Source: a virus. Taken from it: a stretch of DNA of 25,580 bases. Shown here in pieces: positions 1 to 5,947 of the stretch. The notes under the pieces are model-generated. The model searched no databases. It saw only the letters and a program-made list of their open reading frames with translations, and had not been told where the DNA came from. The DNA lies in IMG/VR virus record IMGVR_UViG_3300033148_002824, positions 1 to 25,580 of that record, one strand, 5' to 3'. Each line of letters starts with the position of its first letter. The first letter of the stretch is position 1. The position numbers and the translations under genes were made by a program.

Positions 1-20
1 AGAAAACTTTTTTTTTTCAT
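1..20 (-). CDS. Possible start of a leftward gene running off the window (partial)
   Basis: A minus-strand ATG at positions 20-18 opens a frame beginning MKKKSF that leaves the window. It is preceded on the minus strand by an A-rich leader of the same type as the late-gene leaders here (a long A run ending directly at ATG). The 13-bp iterons lie 40-75 bases upstream. Only six codons are visible, in low-complexity sequence, so this is a weak call resting on the leader and on the leftward promoter at 423-451. Confidence 0.25.
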
Positions 21-57
21 TTTTTTTCTTTTTAATAGTAATTATCTATCTAAAACC

Positions 58-96
58 TAGTTGTATATACTAGTTGTATATACTAGTCGTATAATA
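58..96. repeat. Three tandem 13-bp iterons
   Basis: TAGTTGTATATAC occurs twice exactly (58-70, 71-83) and a third degenerate copy starting TAGTCGTATAAT follows (84-96). Each unit contains the palindrome GTATATAC, and ACTAGT is formed at the junctions. Helical-phase tandem repeats like this are typical of replication iterons or repressor operators; which applies here is unknown. Confidence 0.7.
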
Positions 97-164
97 ATAA
101 CGGCCTTTAGGGTTTTTTATCCAGATAGTTTAGTTAGGGATCCTCTGCAAGAATTTTTTTTAAT

Positions 165-272
165 TTAGATTTGTTTCTTGATACAAATAGCTTTTTTTTT
201 GGCTAAAAACTCTAATAAGATGGCCGTTAATTTCCTTATTAGAGAAAAAATTAAAAAAAACAACGCTTGCAT
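165..272 (-). CDS. Possible 35-residue hydrophobic and basic peptide
   Basis: A minus-strand ATG at 272-270 encodes 35 residues beginning MQALFFLIFSLIRK and ending in a lysine-rich tail (AKKKAICIKKQI). It has a hydrophobic N-terminal half, an amphipathic middle and a basic end, a profile seen in small membrane toxins and lysis peptides. It starts about 20 bases beyond the U-run of the predicted leftward small RNA, so it would be expressed only by read-through or from another promoter. Part of it is encoded by poly-A and poly-T runs, and a perfect 9-bp inverted repeat lies inside it. It may be chance. Confidence 0.25.
   Translation of the reverse strand: MQALFFLIFSLIRKLTAILLEFLAKKKAICIKKQI
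211..243 (-). terminator. Possible weak leftward terminator hairpin
   Basis: TCTAATAAG (211-219) pairs perfectly with CTTATTAGA (235-243) around a 15-base loop. On the minus strand it is followed by G and five T. The stem is AT-rich and the loop large, so termination would be inefficient. The right arm of another inverted repeat, GGCCGTTA, sits in its loop, so the two pairings compete. Confidence 0.3.
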
Positions 273-292
273 TTTTAAATTTTCTTTCTAAT

Positions 293-416
293 AAAAAAAA
301 TCTTACATTCTTACAGCTGACGGGCAAAAGGGTTCACTACAGACCCTTGCTTGACAGAAGCCAAAGCATCCGTCAGCTGAAAAAATATAAGATTTTACGT
401 GGTGAGTTTTTTGCAT
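293..416 (-). ncRNA. Predicted leftward structured small RNA or terminator-ended leader, about 124 nt
   Basis: A minus-strand promoter (423-451) places a start near 416. The transcript then folds as a long hairpin. AAAATCTTA (396-388) pairs with TAAGATTTT (305-297). After an internal loop, CAGCTGACGG (379-370) pairs perfectly over 10 bp with CCGTCAGCTG (323-314). Inside lie two small hairpins: GCTT-CTGTC-AAGC, and AAGGGT pairing with ACCCTT around a CTGTAGTGA loop. The overall shape is a three-way junction. The last stem runs into eight T on the minus strand (300-293), so the fold ends as an intrinsic terminator. It matches no RNA family I recognise. It could be a trans-acting small RNA, or an attenuator for leftward genes beyond 290. 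Confidence 0.65.
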
Positions 417-422
417 ATTTAT

Positions 423-451
423 AATATATATCACTATGGAAAAAATGTCAA
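423..451 (-). promoter_or_regulatory. Leftward sigma70-type promoter
   Basis: On the minus strand TTGACA (451-446) is followed after exactly 17 bases by TATATT (428-423), matching five of six bases of the -10 consensus. It drives the predicted structured RNA ending near 293. Confidence 0.7.
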
Positions 452-460
452 CACTTTATC

Positions 461-472
461 TGTGGATAACTT
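461..472 (-). promoter_or_regulatory. DnaA-box-like sequence between divergent promoters
   Basis: The minus strand reads AAGTTATCCACA, containing the perfect DnaA-box consensus TTATCCACA (469-461). It lies between the -35 elements of the leftward (446-451) and rightward (478-483) promoters. The same 12-mer occurs immediately before the -35 of the promoter at 25007, so it may be a shared operator rather than an origin element. Confidence 0.55.
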
Positions 473-477
473 TTAAG

Positions 478-506
478 TTGATTTTTTTAACTAATAGTAT
501 TATAAT
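478..506 (+). promoter_or_regulatory. Rightward promoter for the terminase-side gene cluster
   Basis: TTGATT (478-483), 17 bases, then a perfect TATAAT (501-506). The start would be near 513, giving an A/T-only leader of about 30 bases before the gene at 544. Confidence 0.6.
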
Positions 507-543
507 AGTAATAGAGAATAGTTAATTTTTAATAAATAAAAAT

Positions 544-750
544 ATGAAAAAGGAATTAAAATTACCTTTAGAAGTAGAACAAAAAGAGCAAAAGCGTCGC
601 GTAGAGGGATTTCAAAAAGAGTACCGAAAGTTAGTTAAGGCGTATGATTTAGATTTTAAAGCAGTTAATGAACCTAGCGTGAAAATAGTTGATCTAAAAG
701 TAGTGAGAAATATTCAGGAAGCTCAGAATAAGAAAATACAAACAAAATAA
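544..750 (+). CDS. Hypothetical small charged protein
   Basis: A 68-residue lysine- and glutamate-rich protein with a predicted helical N-terminal half (roughly residues 5-35) containing EYRKLVKAYDLDF. I do not recognise a family by name. It is the first gene of the rightward cluster behind the 478-506 promoter. It has no Shine-Dalgarno site; the leader ends AATAAATAAAAAT before the ATG. Its stop overlaps the next start (TAATG), so the two are probably translationally coupled. Confidence 0.6.
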   Translation: MKKELKLPLEVEQKEQKRRVEGFQKEYRKLVKAYDLDFKAVNEPSVKIVDLKVVRNIQEAQNKKIQTK

Positions 751-989
751 TGTTTGTATTTCTTTTTGGATTTATTACGGGAATTGTTTTTTGTATTTTC
801 ATAGTGGTAATAGAAATATGGTTAAATAATTTTATTTTAACAGAAGTTAAAAATAAAATAAAAAAACAACTAAAAGTAAAATCAGAAATAATTACAAATC
901 CAAGTATAAGAGAAAAAAGCGTAAAAGAAATAATTAAAAAAAACGAAGATAAGGGAATACCTACTCCCATAGAAGAATTTTATGATTAA
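750..989 (+). CDS. Small single-pass membrane protein
   Basis: 79 residues. Residues 1-26 are strongly hydrophobic (beginning MFVFLFGFITGIVFCIFIVV), a probable signal anchor. The rest is charged and helical, with KNKIKKQLKVK followed by an acidic end. The likely topology is one N-terminal membrane helix and a soluble coiled tail. The start overlaps the previous stop as TAATG and its end overlaps the GroES-like gene by 8 bases. A phage membrane protein placed before terminase could act on the host envelope, but nothing in the sequence shows a specific function. Confidence 0.6.
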   Translation: MFVFLFGFITGIVFCIFIVVIEIWLNNFILTEVKNKIKKQLKVKSEIITNPSIREKSVKEIIKKNEDKGIPTPIEEFYD

Positions 990-1233
990 ACCATTACATA
1001 AAAATTGTTTAATAGAGATAGAAGAGATGAAAGAAAAATCAGGAATTATATTACCGGACAATAATATAATTACTGAGATAGCTAAAGTAATTGCAATAGG
1101 TGAAGATGTTAAGAAAGTCAAAAAAGGAAATAGAATATTATTTAAAAGCTGGTCAATAGATGAAGTTGAGATTAAAAAAAAGAAACACATATTTATATCA
1201 GAGGATTTAATCTTAGCATATGAGACTACATAA
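982..1233 (+). CDS. GroES-like co-chaperonin (Cpn10)
   Basis: 83 residues that align by eye along the whole GroES fold: N-terminal MIKPLHKNCLIEIEE (usual MKPLxDxVLVKxxE), a mobile loop around residues 15-27 with KEKSGIILPD whose GIILP is the hydrophobic GroEL-contact tripeptide region, the central KKGNRILFKSW (usual GDKVLFxKY), and the C-terminal FISEDLILAYE (usual LLxEEDILAVxE). Cellular GroES has about 95 residues, so this is a compact version. In T4 the phage co-chaperonin gp31 caps host GroEL so that capsid protein can fold. By analogy this one probably retunes the host chaperonin for a virion protein encoded downstream. It overlaps both neighbours, which implies coupled translation. Confidence 0.85.
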   Translation: MIKPLHKNCLIEIEEMKEKSGIILPDNNIITEIAKVIAIGEDVKKVKKGNRILFKSWSIDEVEIKKKKHIFISEDLILAYETT

Positions 1234-1438
1234 TTGTAAGACAATACTAAATACTAAAGAAGTAATTATAGATATCTGCACTGAATGTAAAAAAAAATTC
1301 ATTTATAGAAAATGTAGACATAGTGGAAGAATAGATAATGAAAGATATAAAAAGGATCATAAAAGAGATTTAATTCAGCGAGGCGATAAATTATGGAATA
1401 AGTATTATGGGAACGATAAAACAAAAAAAAACAGCTGA
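1220..1438 (+). CDS. Small Cys/His protein, probable zinc binder
   Basis: 72 residues with a CTECKKKFIYRKC cluster (CxxC then a third Cys) followed by an RHSGRID segment, then KKDHKRDLIQRGDKLWNKYYG. The Cys and His spacing suggests a small zinc-binding fold. I recognise the general pattern as a small protein found near the terminase small subunit in related phages, but no function is known to me. It overlaps the GroES-like gene by 14 bases and terS by 32 bases, so it belongs tightly to the packaging cluster. A DNA- or terminase-associated role would be a guess. Confidence 0.65.
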   Translation: MRLHNCKTILNTKEVIIDICTECKKKFIYRKCRHSGRIDNERYKKDHKRDLIQRGDKLWNKYYGNDKTKKNS

Positions 1439-1817
1439 ATTAGTAGTTAAAACTTTAAAAGGAGAGAGTAAGAAGAATGCGGGTGAAATATTGGATAAAG
1501 TAGGTTATAGTAAGAACGTATCTAGAAGTCCAAAACCGATATTAGAAAGTGAAGGATTCTTAGAAGAGTTCAATAAATTAATTCCAGATAGAAAATTAAC
1601 TAATAAACATAATGAATTATTATTTGATGAAAAAAGTGAAATACAAATAAAAGCATTAGATTTAGCTTATAAGATTAAAGGAAGTTACGCACCAGAAAAA
1701 AAAGAGTCAGTTAATTTGAATTTAAATTCTAAGCTTGAAGGATTAAAAGACTCTAAAAAGATAAAGCAATTAGCTACTGAATATGAGGAAAAACTTAAAA
1801 AAACATTAGAAGAGTGA
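1407..1817 (+). CDS. terS: Terminase small subunit
   Basis: 136 residues. The N-terminal part (about residues 7-46) is a helix-turn-helix type region with GEILDKVGYSKNVSRSPKPI. Then come an LESEGFLEEF element, a helical oligomerisation region (roughly 62-92, with KALDLAYKIKGSYAPEK) and a charged C-terminal tail. This arrangement is typical of TerS proteins, which bind the packaging site as a ring and hand DNA to the large subunit. It sits two genes upstream of terL. Its start overlaps the preceding gene by 32 bases. A basic 16-codon frame starting GTG overlaps its stop (GTGA). Confidence 0.75.
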   Translation: MGTIKQKKTAELVVKTLKGESKKNAGEILDKVGYSKNVSRSPKPILESEGFLEEFNKLIPDRKLTNKHNELLFDEKSEIQIKALDLAYKIKGSYAPEKKESVNLNLNSKLEGLKDSKKIKQLATEYEEKLKKTLEE

Positions 1818-1908
1818 AAAAACGAGTTCATACAATGCGATCTAAGCGCTTTAAAAAAGATTAATATAGTAATATATAGTTGGATAACAACCAAAAGAAT
1901 TAAAATAT

Positions 1909-2100
1909 ATGAGAATTACAAGAAAGTTTATACAAATAACAACAGGAGAATACTCTTACGAGAAGTTAGTATATGGTGAAAAGAAACAATTTAAAGGGCA
2001 TTGCCTATATGCTTTAGATAATCAGGGACAGATATGGAAGTGGGCTGTTAGAGAAGATAAAGGTAGGTGGGCTAAATTTGAAGATTGTAAAGTAGAATAA
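1909..2100 (+). CDS. Hypothetical small beta-rich protein
   Basis: 63 residues lying between terS and terL. The C-terminal half, LYALDNQGQIWKWAVREDKG, has the alternating aromatic and polar pattern of a beta-hairpin, similar to one propeller blade or a small SH3-like barrel. I do not recognise the family. The leader is A/T-rich without a Shine-Dalgarno site. The 91 bases before it hold only a short hairpin (GTTG-GATAA-CAAC). Its stop is one base from the terL start. Confidence 0.55.
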   Translation: MRITRKFIQITTGEYSYEKLVYGEKKQFKGHCLYALDNQGQIWKWAVREDKGRWAKFEDCKVE

Positions 2101-2101
2101 A

Positions 2102-3730
2102 ATGTTAGAAGATCTATCTATACATGCATTTATTCAGAAGTATGAAATTAAAAATGAAAAGGGTGACTTATTAGAATTTAGAAATCATCTCTTTCTGTTT
2201 GACATATATAGAGATTTCTCAGTAAAACTAGCTGTATTGAAAGCTGCTCAAATAGGAATGACTACCTGTGAAATAATAAAAAGCATTTGGATTATCCATA
2301 ATATAAAGATGGATGCAGTATATATTCTTCCTACTGATAGTGATGTTAATTCAATGGTTGGCTCTAAAGTAAATAGAATAATTGCCCAGAATCCAATATT
2401 TCAAAAATGGACTAAAGATAAAGATACAGTAGAACAAAAGCAGATAGGATCTAATTATATTCATTACAGAGGAAGCTGGAGTCAAAAAGCAGCTATAATG
2501 GTAACGAGTGATTGGAATTGCTATGATGAAATTGATGCATGTAAGCAAGACGTTATTGAGCAATACGCTACAAGACTACAACACAGTAAGTTTAAATGGG
2601 AACATTATTTTTCTCATCCATCATCAGTAGGAACAGGAATTGATAAGCATTGGCAAAGATCAGATCAAAAACATTGGTTTATTAAATGTAGTAAGTGTAA
2701 GGAAGAGCAGTATATGGAATGGCCTAAGAGTTTTGATTTAAAAAAAGAGAAATATATTTGTAAGTATTGCGGAAAGGAATTAACTAATGAAGAAAGAAGA
2801 GTAGGAAGATGGGTAAAGAAATATAAAAATAGAGAATATTCTGGATACTGGATACCTTTATTTATAGCCCCGTGGGTTTCAGCAAAGGAAATAATTAATT
2901 ATCAAAAAGAAAAATCAGAAGAGTATTTTTATAATAAAGTATTAGGACTACCTTATGTAGGAGGAGGAAATAAACTTACAAAGGCACACTTAATGCAAAA
3001 CCTAACAGGAGAATTAGTTATAACACCAGAAGATAATGAAAGAATAGTAATCGGAATAGATACAGGAAAGAATGTACATTATGTAATTGGATGTAGTCAA
3101 GGAATATTTCATTATGATTATTTTAGTAAAGGAGAGTTAAATTCAAAGATAGATAAGTATGGTGAAATTGAACAGTTATTAAATAGATGGAAAAGAGCAA
3201 TTGTAGTAATAGATCAAGGAGGAGACATTACAGGTGCGAGAGAATTAAGGGAAAAATATCCCGGAAGAGTATTTCTTTGTACATTTGGAGTAGATAGAAA
3301 AACAAAAGAATTAGTAAGATGGGGTAAAAACGATGAAGAAGGAGCTGTAGTAGCTGATAGAAATAGATGTATTCAATTAGTAGTAGATGAATTTACAGAT
3401 GGAAGAATTCCTATTCAAGGTAATGAAGATGACTGGTATGACTATTGGCTACATTGGAATGCATTAACAAGAATAAAGGAATTTGATCAGAAGACAATGG
3501 AAATTAAGCGTAAGCTATGGGTTAGAAATGGAGACGATCACTGGGCATTAGCAACTACATATTGGAGAATAGGTATGAGTAAATTCGGATCTAATGAAAA
3601 TAAAATTATAAAAGGAAAGAAAGAAGATATAGAAGAATCGCCGATCATATATACTGGAGATAAAATGGATAATCAATTTATTACAAAGCAATTTAAGAAA
3701 ACAAAAACAAATGATTGGAGAAGCTTATGA
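2102..3730 (+). CDS. terL: Terminase large subunit, GpA family
   Basis: 542 residues forming the ATP-driven packaging motor and nuclease. Near residues 47-55 is KAAQIGMTT, the variant Walker A of the lambda GpA family. YDEID (141-145) is Walker B with catalytic Glu143. A four-cysteine zinc ribbon (CSKC 196-199, CKYC 220-223) is a GpA hallmark. The C-terminal RNase H-like nuclease shows its acidic set at IGIDTGK (Asp320), VVIDQGGD (Asp371) and NGDDHWALA (Asp478/479). Length and order are normal and all motifs are intact. It ends in an ATGA overlap with the next gene. Confidence 0.92.
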   Translation: MLEDLSIHAFIQKYEIKNEKGDLLEFRNHLFLFDIYRDFSVKLAVLKAAQIGMTTCEIIKSIWIIHNIKMDAVYILPTDSDVNSMVGSKVNRIIAQNPIFQKWTKDKDTVEQKQIGSNYIHYRGSWSQKAAIMVTSDWNCYDEIDACKQDVIEQYATRLQHSKFKWEHYFSHPSSVGTGIDKHWQRSDQKHWFIKCSKCKEEQYMEWPKSFDLKKEKYICKYCGKELTNEERRVGRWVKKYKNREYSGYWIPLFIAPWVSAKEIINYQKEKSEEYFYNKVLGLPYVGGGNKLTKAHLMQNLTGELVITPEDNERIVIGIDTGKNVHYVIGCSQGIFHYDYFSKGELNSKIDKYGEIEQLLNRWKRAIVVIDQGGDITGARELREKYPGRVFLCTFGVDRKTKELVRWGKNDEEGAVVADRNRCIQLVVDEFTDGRIPIQGNEDDWYDYWLHWNALTRIKEFDQKTMEIKRKLWVRNGDDHWALATTYWRIGMSKFGSNENKIIKGKKEDIEESPIIYTGDKMDNQFITKQFKKTKTNDWRSL

Positions 3731-3903
3731 ATAAAGAACTAGAAAAACTAGCTATAATTCAAAGAGAGTTAATTAATGTTGCTAGGAGAAATAAAGATAA
3801 TACAAATATTACTATCAAGATCCGCAATGGAATAATAGTATGGGCAGAAGCAGATAAGAGTTTTAAGAAAAGAATTAAACTTAACGGGTTGACATTTTCT
3901 TAA
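3727..3903 (+). CDS. Small DUF2292/YezD-like protein
   Basis: 58 residues from ATG 3727, chosen over an in-frame TTG at 3715 because the ATG overlaps the terL stop as ATGA. The N-terminal part is helical; then comes a beta-hairpin NITIKIRNGIIVWAEADKSF with a basic end. This resembles the YezD-like DUF2292 family of short proteins (a strand, an xIxDGxIV turn, and a basic C-terminus). Function unknown; nucleic-acid binding is possible from the charge. The -35 element of the next promoter lies within its last codons, so its end and the promoter have evolved together. Confidence 0.5.
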   Translation: MNKELEKLAIIQRELINVARRNKDNTNITIKIRNGIIVWAEADKSFKKRIKLNGLTFS

Positions 3904-3917
3904 AGGTGTTATATAAT
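3889..3917 (+). promoter_or_regulatory. Perfect-consensus sigma70 promoter before the portal gene
   Basis: TTGACA (3889-3894), exactly 17 bases, then TATAAT (3912-3917). Both hexamers match the consensus fully, the only such case found in the window. It starts inside the previous gene and lies upstream of an intrinsic terminator, so most transcripts should be very short unless termination is overcome. Confidence 0.85.
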
Positions 3918-3923
3918 AAGATT

Positions 3924-3991
3924 AAAGAAAGGGATGAGTCTCGTCTGACCGTAAAATCGGAGGACACACAATTATTTTTTGTGTGTTTTTT
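3924..3991 (+). ncRNA. Predicted short RNA of about 68 nt between promoter and terminator
   Basis: With a start about 7 bases past the -10, the transcript covers GGGATGAGTCTCGTC, a small hairpin (CCG 3949-3951 with CGG 3958-3960, which may be extended by GTCT 3943-3946 pairing with GGAC 3962-3965), and the terminator. The GGAC arm shares two bases with the terminator stem, so the two folds compete slightly. It may be a stable small RNA, a by-product like lambda 6S RNA, or an attenuator leader for the portal operon. Confidence 0.55.
3964..3991 (+). terminator. Intrinsic terminator
   Basis: ACACACAA (3964-3971) pairs over 8 bp with TTGTGTGT (3979-3986) around a 7-base loop, followed by a T-run that continues as TTTTTATTTT to about 3996. 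It is a classic Rho-independent terminator, about 50 bases downstream of a perfect promoter and 70 bases upstream of the portal start. Confidence 0.8.
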
Positions 3992-4001
3992 ATTTTAGAA
4001 A

Positions 4002-4049
4002 GGGTTTTAATCATATTGATTAAAAGCTAAAGGGATTAAAACTCCCTTT
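4002..4049 (+). promoter_or_regulatory. Portal leader with competing hairpins
   Basis: TTTTAATC (4005-4012) can pair with GATTAAAA at 4018-4025, leaving a second hairpin AAAGGGA (4029-4035) with TCCCTTT (4043-4049). Alternatively GGGTTTTAATC (4002-4012) can pair with GATTAAAA at 4034-4041 plus CTCCC, with one bulged base, which destroys both hairpins. The stretch ends 13 bases before the portal ATG. Confidence 0.5.
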
Positions 4050-4062
4050 TAAATAAAAAATT

Positions 4063-5871
4063 ATGTTTGATGGTTTTTATAGTCTTTTTAGAAAAGTAAA
4101 CAGACACGGGTCTGAAGATTTTGATACTCAAGAAGGAACAGAAGAACTACTAGATGAGTTAAAGTTAAATATGAAAGACGAGGAGTTGATTGATTTAAAA
4201 GATCAATGGACTAAGAAATGGAAAGAATATGAAACTAAAATTAAAACTAAACAAGAGGAAAACGAAAAGTATTGGTTAGGGAAGCATTTTAATAATGTAA
4301 AAATACAAGAAACAGATAGACCTATAGTAGATAATATTATATTTGAAGCAGTAGAAACTTTTCTTCCAATAGCTACAAATAGAAATCCAGAGCCAACAGT
4401 AAGTAGTGATAATTCAAAAGAAGGGGAAGAGATAGCAAAGAAAGTGCAGTCAATGTTAGTATATCAAGCTGATATTCAACGATTAAAGTTAAGATTAAAA
4501 AAAGTAACTAGATTCTGGGCGCTATATTTATTAGGAGTAGTTAAAATAAGTTGGTCGTTAAATGAGAATGATATTTATACTAAAGTATTAAGACCTCAGA
4601 AGCTTATTTTAGATCCTGATGGAACTATAACAGAAGACATGCAGTATACAGGAGAATATATAGGAGAATATAAAAATGATACTGCTAATAATTTAATTAA
4701 AAGATTTCCTAAGAAGAAAGAAATAATAAATAAATTAACAGAAAAAAAACTAGGAACTAAAATAAATTACATAGAATGGTGGACAGAGGAGTATGTATTT
4801 TGGTCTCTCGGAAAAAAAATACTAAGAAAGATTAAAAATCCTCATTGGAATTATTCAGGAAAAGAAGTTGAGACCATGAAAGATGGTAGTGAACAAGAAA
4901 CTGGAAAAATGATTCCAGGAAAAAATCATTTCAATTATCCTAAGATTCCTTATGTATTCCTTTCAATTTTTAACTTAGGAAAACATCCTCACGACGATAC
5001 TTCATTAATAGGTCAGAATCTTGCGAATCAAGACATTATAAATAAAAGACAAGCACAGATAGATAGAAATATTGATGGAATAAATGGAGGATGGGTTATA
5101 TCTGGAGAATATTCCGGATTAACTAAAGAGCAATCAGCATCCGCAGTAGAAGCTTGCAGACAAGGAGGGGCTCTTTGGATAGCTCAGGGAAATCCAGCTA
5201 CCGCTGTTCATAGTAATCAAGCACAAGGACTTCCTAACGACGTATTTAATCATTTAATTGATACTAGAGAAGAATTAAGAAATATATTCGGAGTAAGAGG
5301 CTCAAGTCCACAAGGAACAATAAATGAACAAACACTTGGTGGAAAACAATTGATTAAAGCTCAAGATTCTTCACGAATAGGGGGAGGCGTATCAGAATAC
5401 TTAGAGCAATTCTGTGACCAGGTATTTAATTGGTGGGTACAAATGATGTATGTTTATTACGATGAAAAGCACACAGGTTCGGTGATAGGAAAAGATAAAG
5501 CAATGGAGTTTATAGAGTTATCTAATGCTGATATTGATAGAAAGGTATGCGTAAGTGTTAAGGAAGGTTCATTATTACCAAAAGATGAGTTTAGTGAAGC
5601 TAGTAACGCAGTTATGTTAGCCGGAATAAATAAGATTGATGATATATCTCTATTTGATAAGTTAGGATTTTCCAATCCACAGGAATCAGCCGAAAGACTA
5701 TATATGCAAAATACCGCACCTCAATTACTATATCCTGAAGCAGCTAAAGCGGCAGTAATGGCAAATCAAGCTATGCAAATAGAGCAAGCAGCAACTGATA
5801 TGACGATTAATGAACAAGCAACTGCAGGACAAATAGCGGTTAAAGGAGAAGGAGAAGAAGAAAAAAAATAG
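4063..5871 (+). CDS. Portal protein, P22-like podoviral type
   Basis: 602 residues, within the usual size for podoviral portals. The N-terminal charged helical region (roughly 25-75, with QWTKKWKEYETKI) leads to NEKYWLGKHF and then RPIVDNIIFEAVETFLP (86-102) and ATNRNPEPTVSS, the characteristic start of the portal wing domain. Further on, LGVVKISW, LRPQKLILDPDG and RNIFGVRGSSPQGT follow the usual portal order, and the end is Ala/Gln-rich and probably helical (barrel). The dodecameric portal forms the DNA gate at the capsid vertex and binds the terminase and the adaptor encoded at 13819. It has no Shine-Dalgarno site and its leader contains competing hairpins. Confidence 0.85.
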   Translation: MFDGFYSLFRKVNRHGSEDFDTQEGTEELLDELKLNMKDEELIDLKDQWTKKWKEYETKIKTKQEENEKYWLGKHFNNVKIQETDRPIVDNIIFEAVETFLPIATNRNPEPTVSSDNSKEGEEIAKKVQSMLVYQADIQRLKLRLKKVTRFWALYLLGVVKISWSLNENDIYTKVLRPQKLILDPDGTITEDMQYTGEYIGEYKNDTANNLIKRFPKKKEIINKLTEKKLGTKINYIEWWTEEYVFWSLGKKILRKIKNPHWNYSGKEVETMKDGSEQETGKMIPGKNHFNYPKIPYVFLSIFNLGKHPHDDTSLIGQNLANQDIINKRQAQIDRNIDGINGGWVISGEYSGLTKEQSASAVEACRQGGALWIAQGNPATAVHSNQAQGLPNDVFNHLIDTREELRNIFGVRGSSPQGTINEQTLGGKQLIKAQDSSRIGGGVSEYLEQFCDQVFNWWVQMMYVYYDEKHTGSVIGKDKAMEFIELSNADIDRKVCVSVKEGSLLPKDEFSEASNAVMLAGINKIDDISLFDKLGFSNPQESAERLYMQNTAPQLLYPEAAKAAVMANQAMQIEQAATDMTINEQATAGQIAVKGEGEEEKK

Positions 5872-5880
5872 ATTTAGATA

Positions 5881-5937
5881 GGTGATAATTAAGTGGATTC
5901 ACCAACCACATAATAGGGTGCATAATAGAATTCACCC
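5881..5937 (+). promoter_or_regulatory. Structured 5' leader element, copy A (before scaffold)
   Basis: Stem 1: GGTGA (5881-5885) with TCACC (5899-5903). Conserved loop TAATTAAG (5886-5893). Stem 2: GTGG (5893-5896) with CCAC (5906-5909). Stem 3: GGGTG (5916-5920) with CACCC (5933-5937), whose loop contains AGAATT. The start codon follows 10 bases later. Copy B at 9812-9863 keeps all the stems with different bases and the same loop sequences. Stems 1 and 2 interleave, so they are either a tight pseudoknot or two alternative states. Confidence 0.75.
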
Positions 5938-5947
5938 AACTATAAAT

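Larger units (their letters stand above)
1..543. other. Regulatory intergenic region without a confident protein gene
   Basis: This 543-base stretch holds, from left to right, a possible leftward gene start, 13-bp tandem repeats, an 8-bp inverted repeat (TAACGGCC 98-105 with GGCCGTTA 222-229), a 9-bp hairpin (211-219 with 235-243), a strongly folded leftward RNA with terminator, and divergent promoters flanking a DnaA-box-like sequence. It separates leftward from rightward transcription and is the best candidate here for a control region or an origin. Confidence 0.6.

Noticed and set aside
351-379. Plus-strand TTGACA at 351-356 as a promoter
   Set aside because: No acceptable -10 sequence lies 16-18 bases downstream (CAGCTG falls there).
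303-416. Minus-strand 37-codon frame beginning MQKTHHVK with four cysteines
   Set aside because: It begins at the predicted transcript start with no leader and lies entirely within the strongly base-paired RNA, whose complementary arms explain the sequence better.
1814-1864. Basic 16-codon frame starting GTG at the terS stop
   Set aside because: The GTGA overlap is suggestive but there is no Shine-Dalgarno site and the lysine-rich content is expected from A-rich sequence.
3931-3966. Hammerhead-like reading of the GATGAGTC segment
   Set aside because: The GATGA piece is present but the CTGATGA and GAAA core with the required flanking helices is not.
5881-5909. Classical H-type pseudoknot for stems 1 and 2 of the repeated leader
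   Set aside because: In copy B no bases are left between the second arm of stem 1 and the second arm of stem 2, which is too tight to span a 5-bp stem. Alternative hairpins or partial pairing are more plausible, so I do not claim a full pseudoknot.
5882-5947. Upstream GTG start that would extend the scaffold protein
   Set aside because: The added residues come from the structured leader, which copy B shows is conserved as RNA and not as protein.
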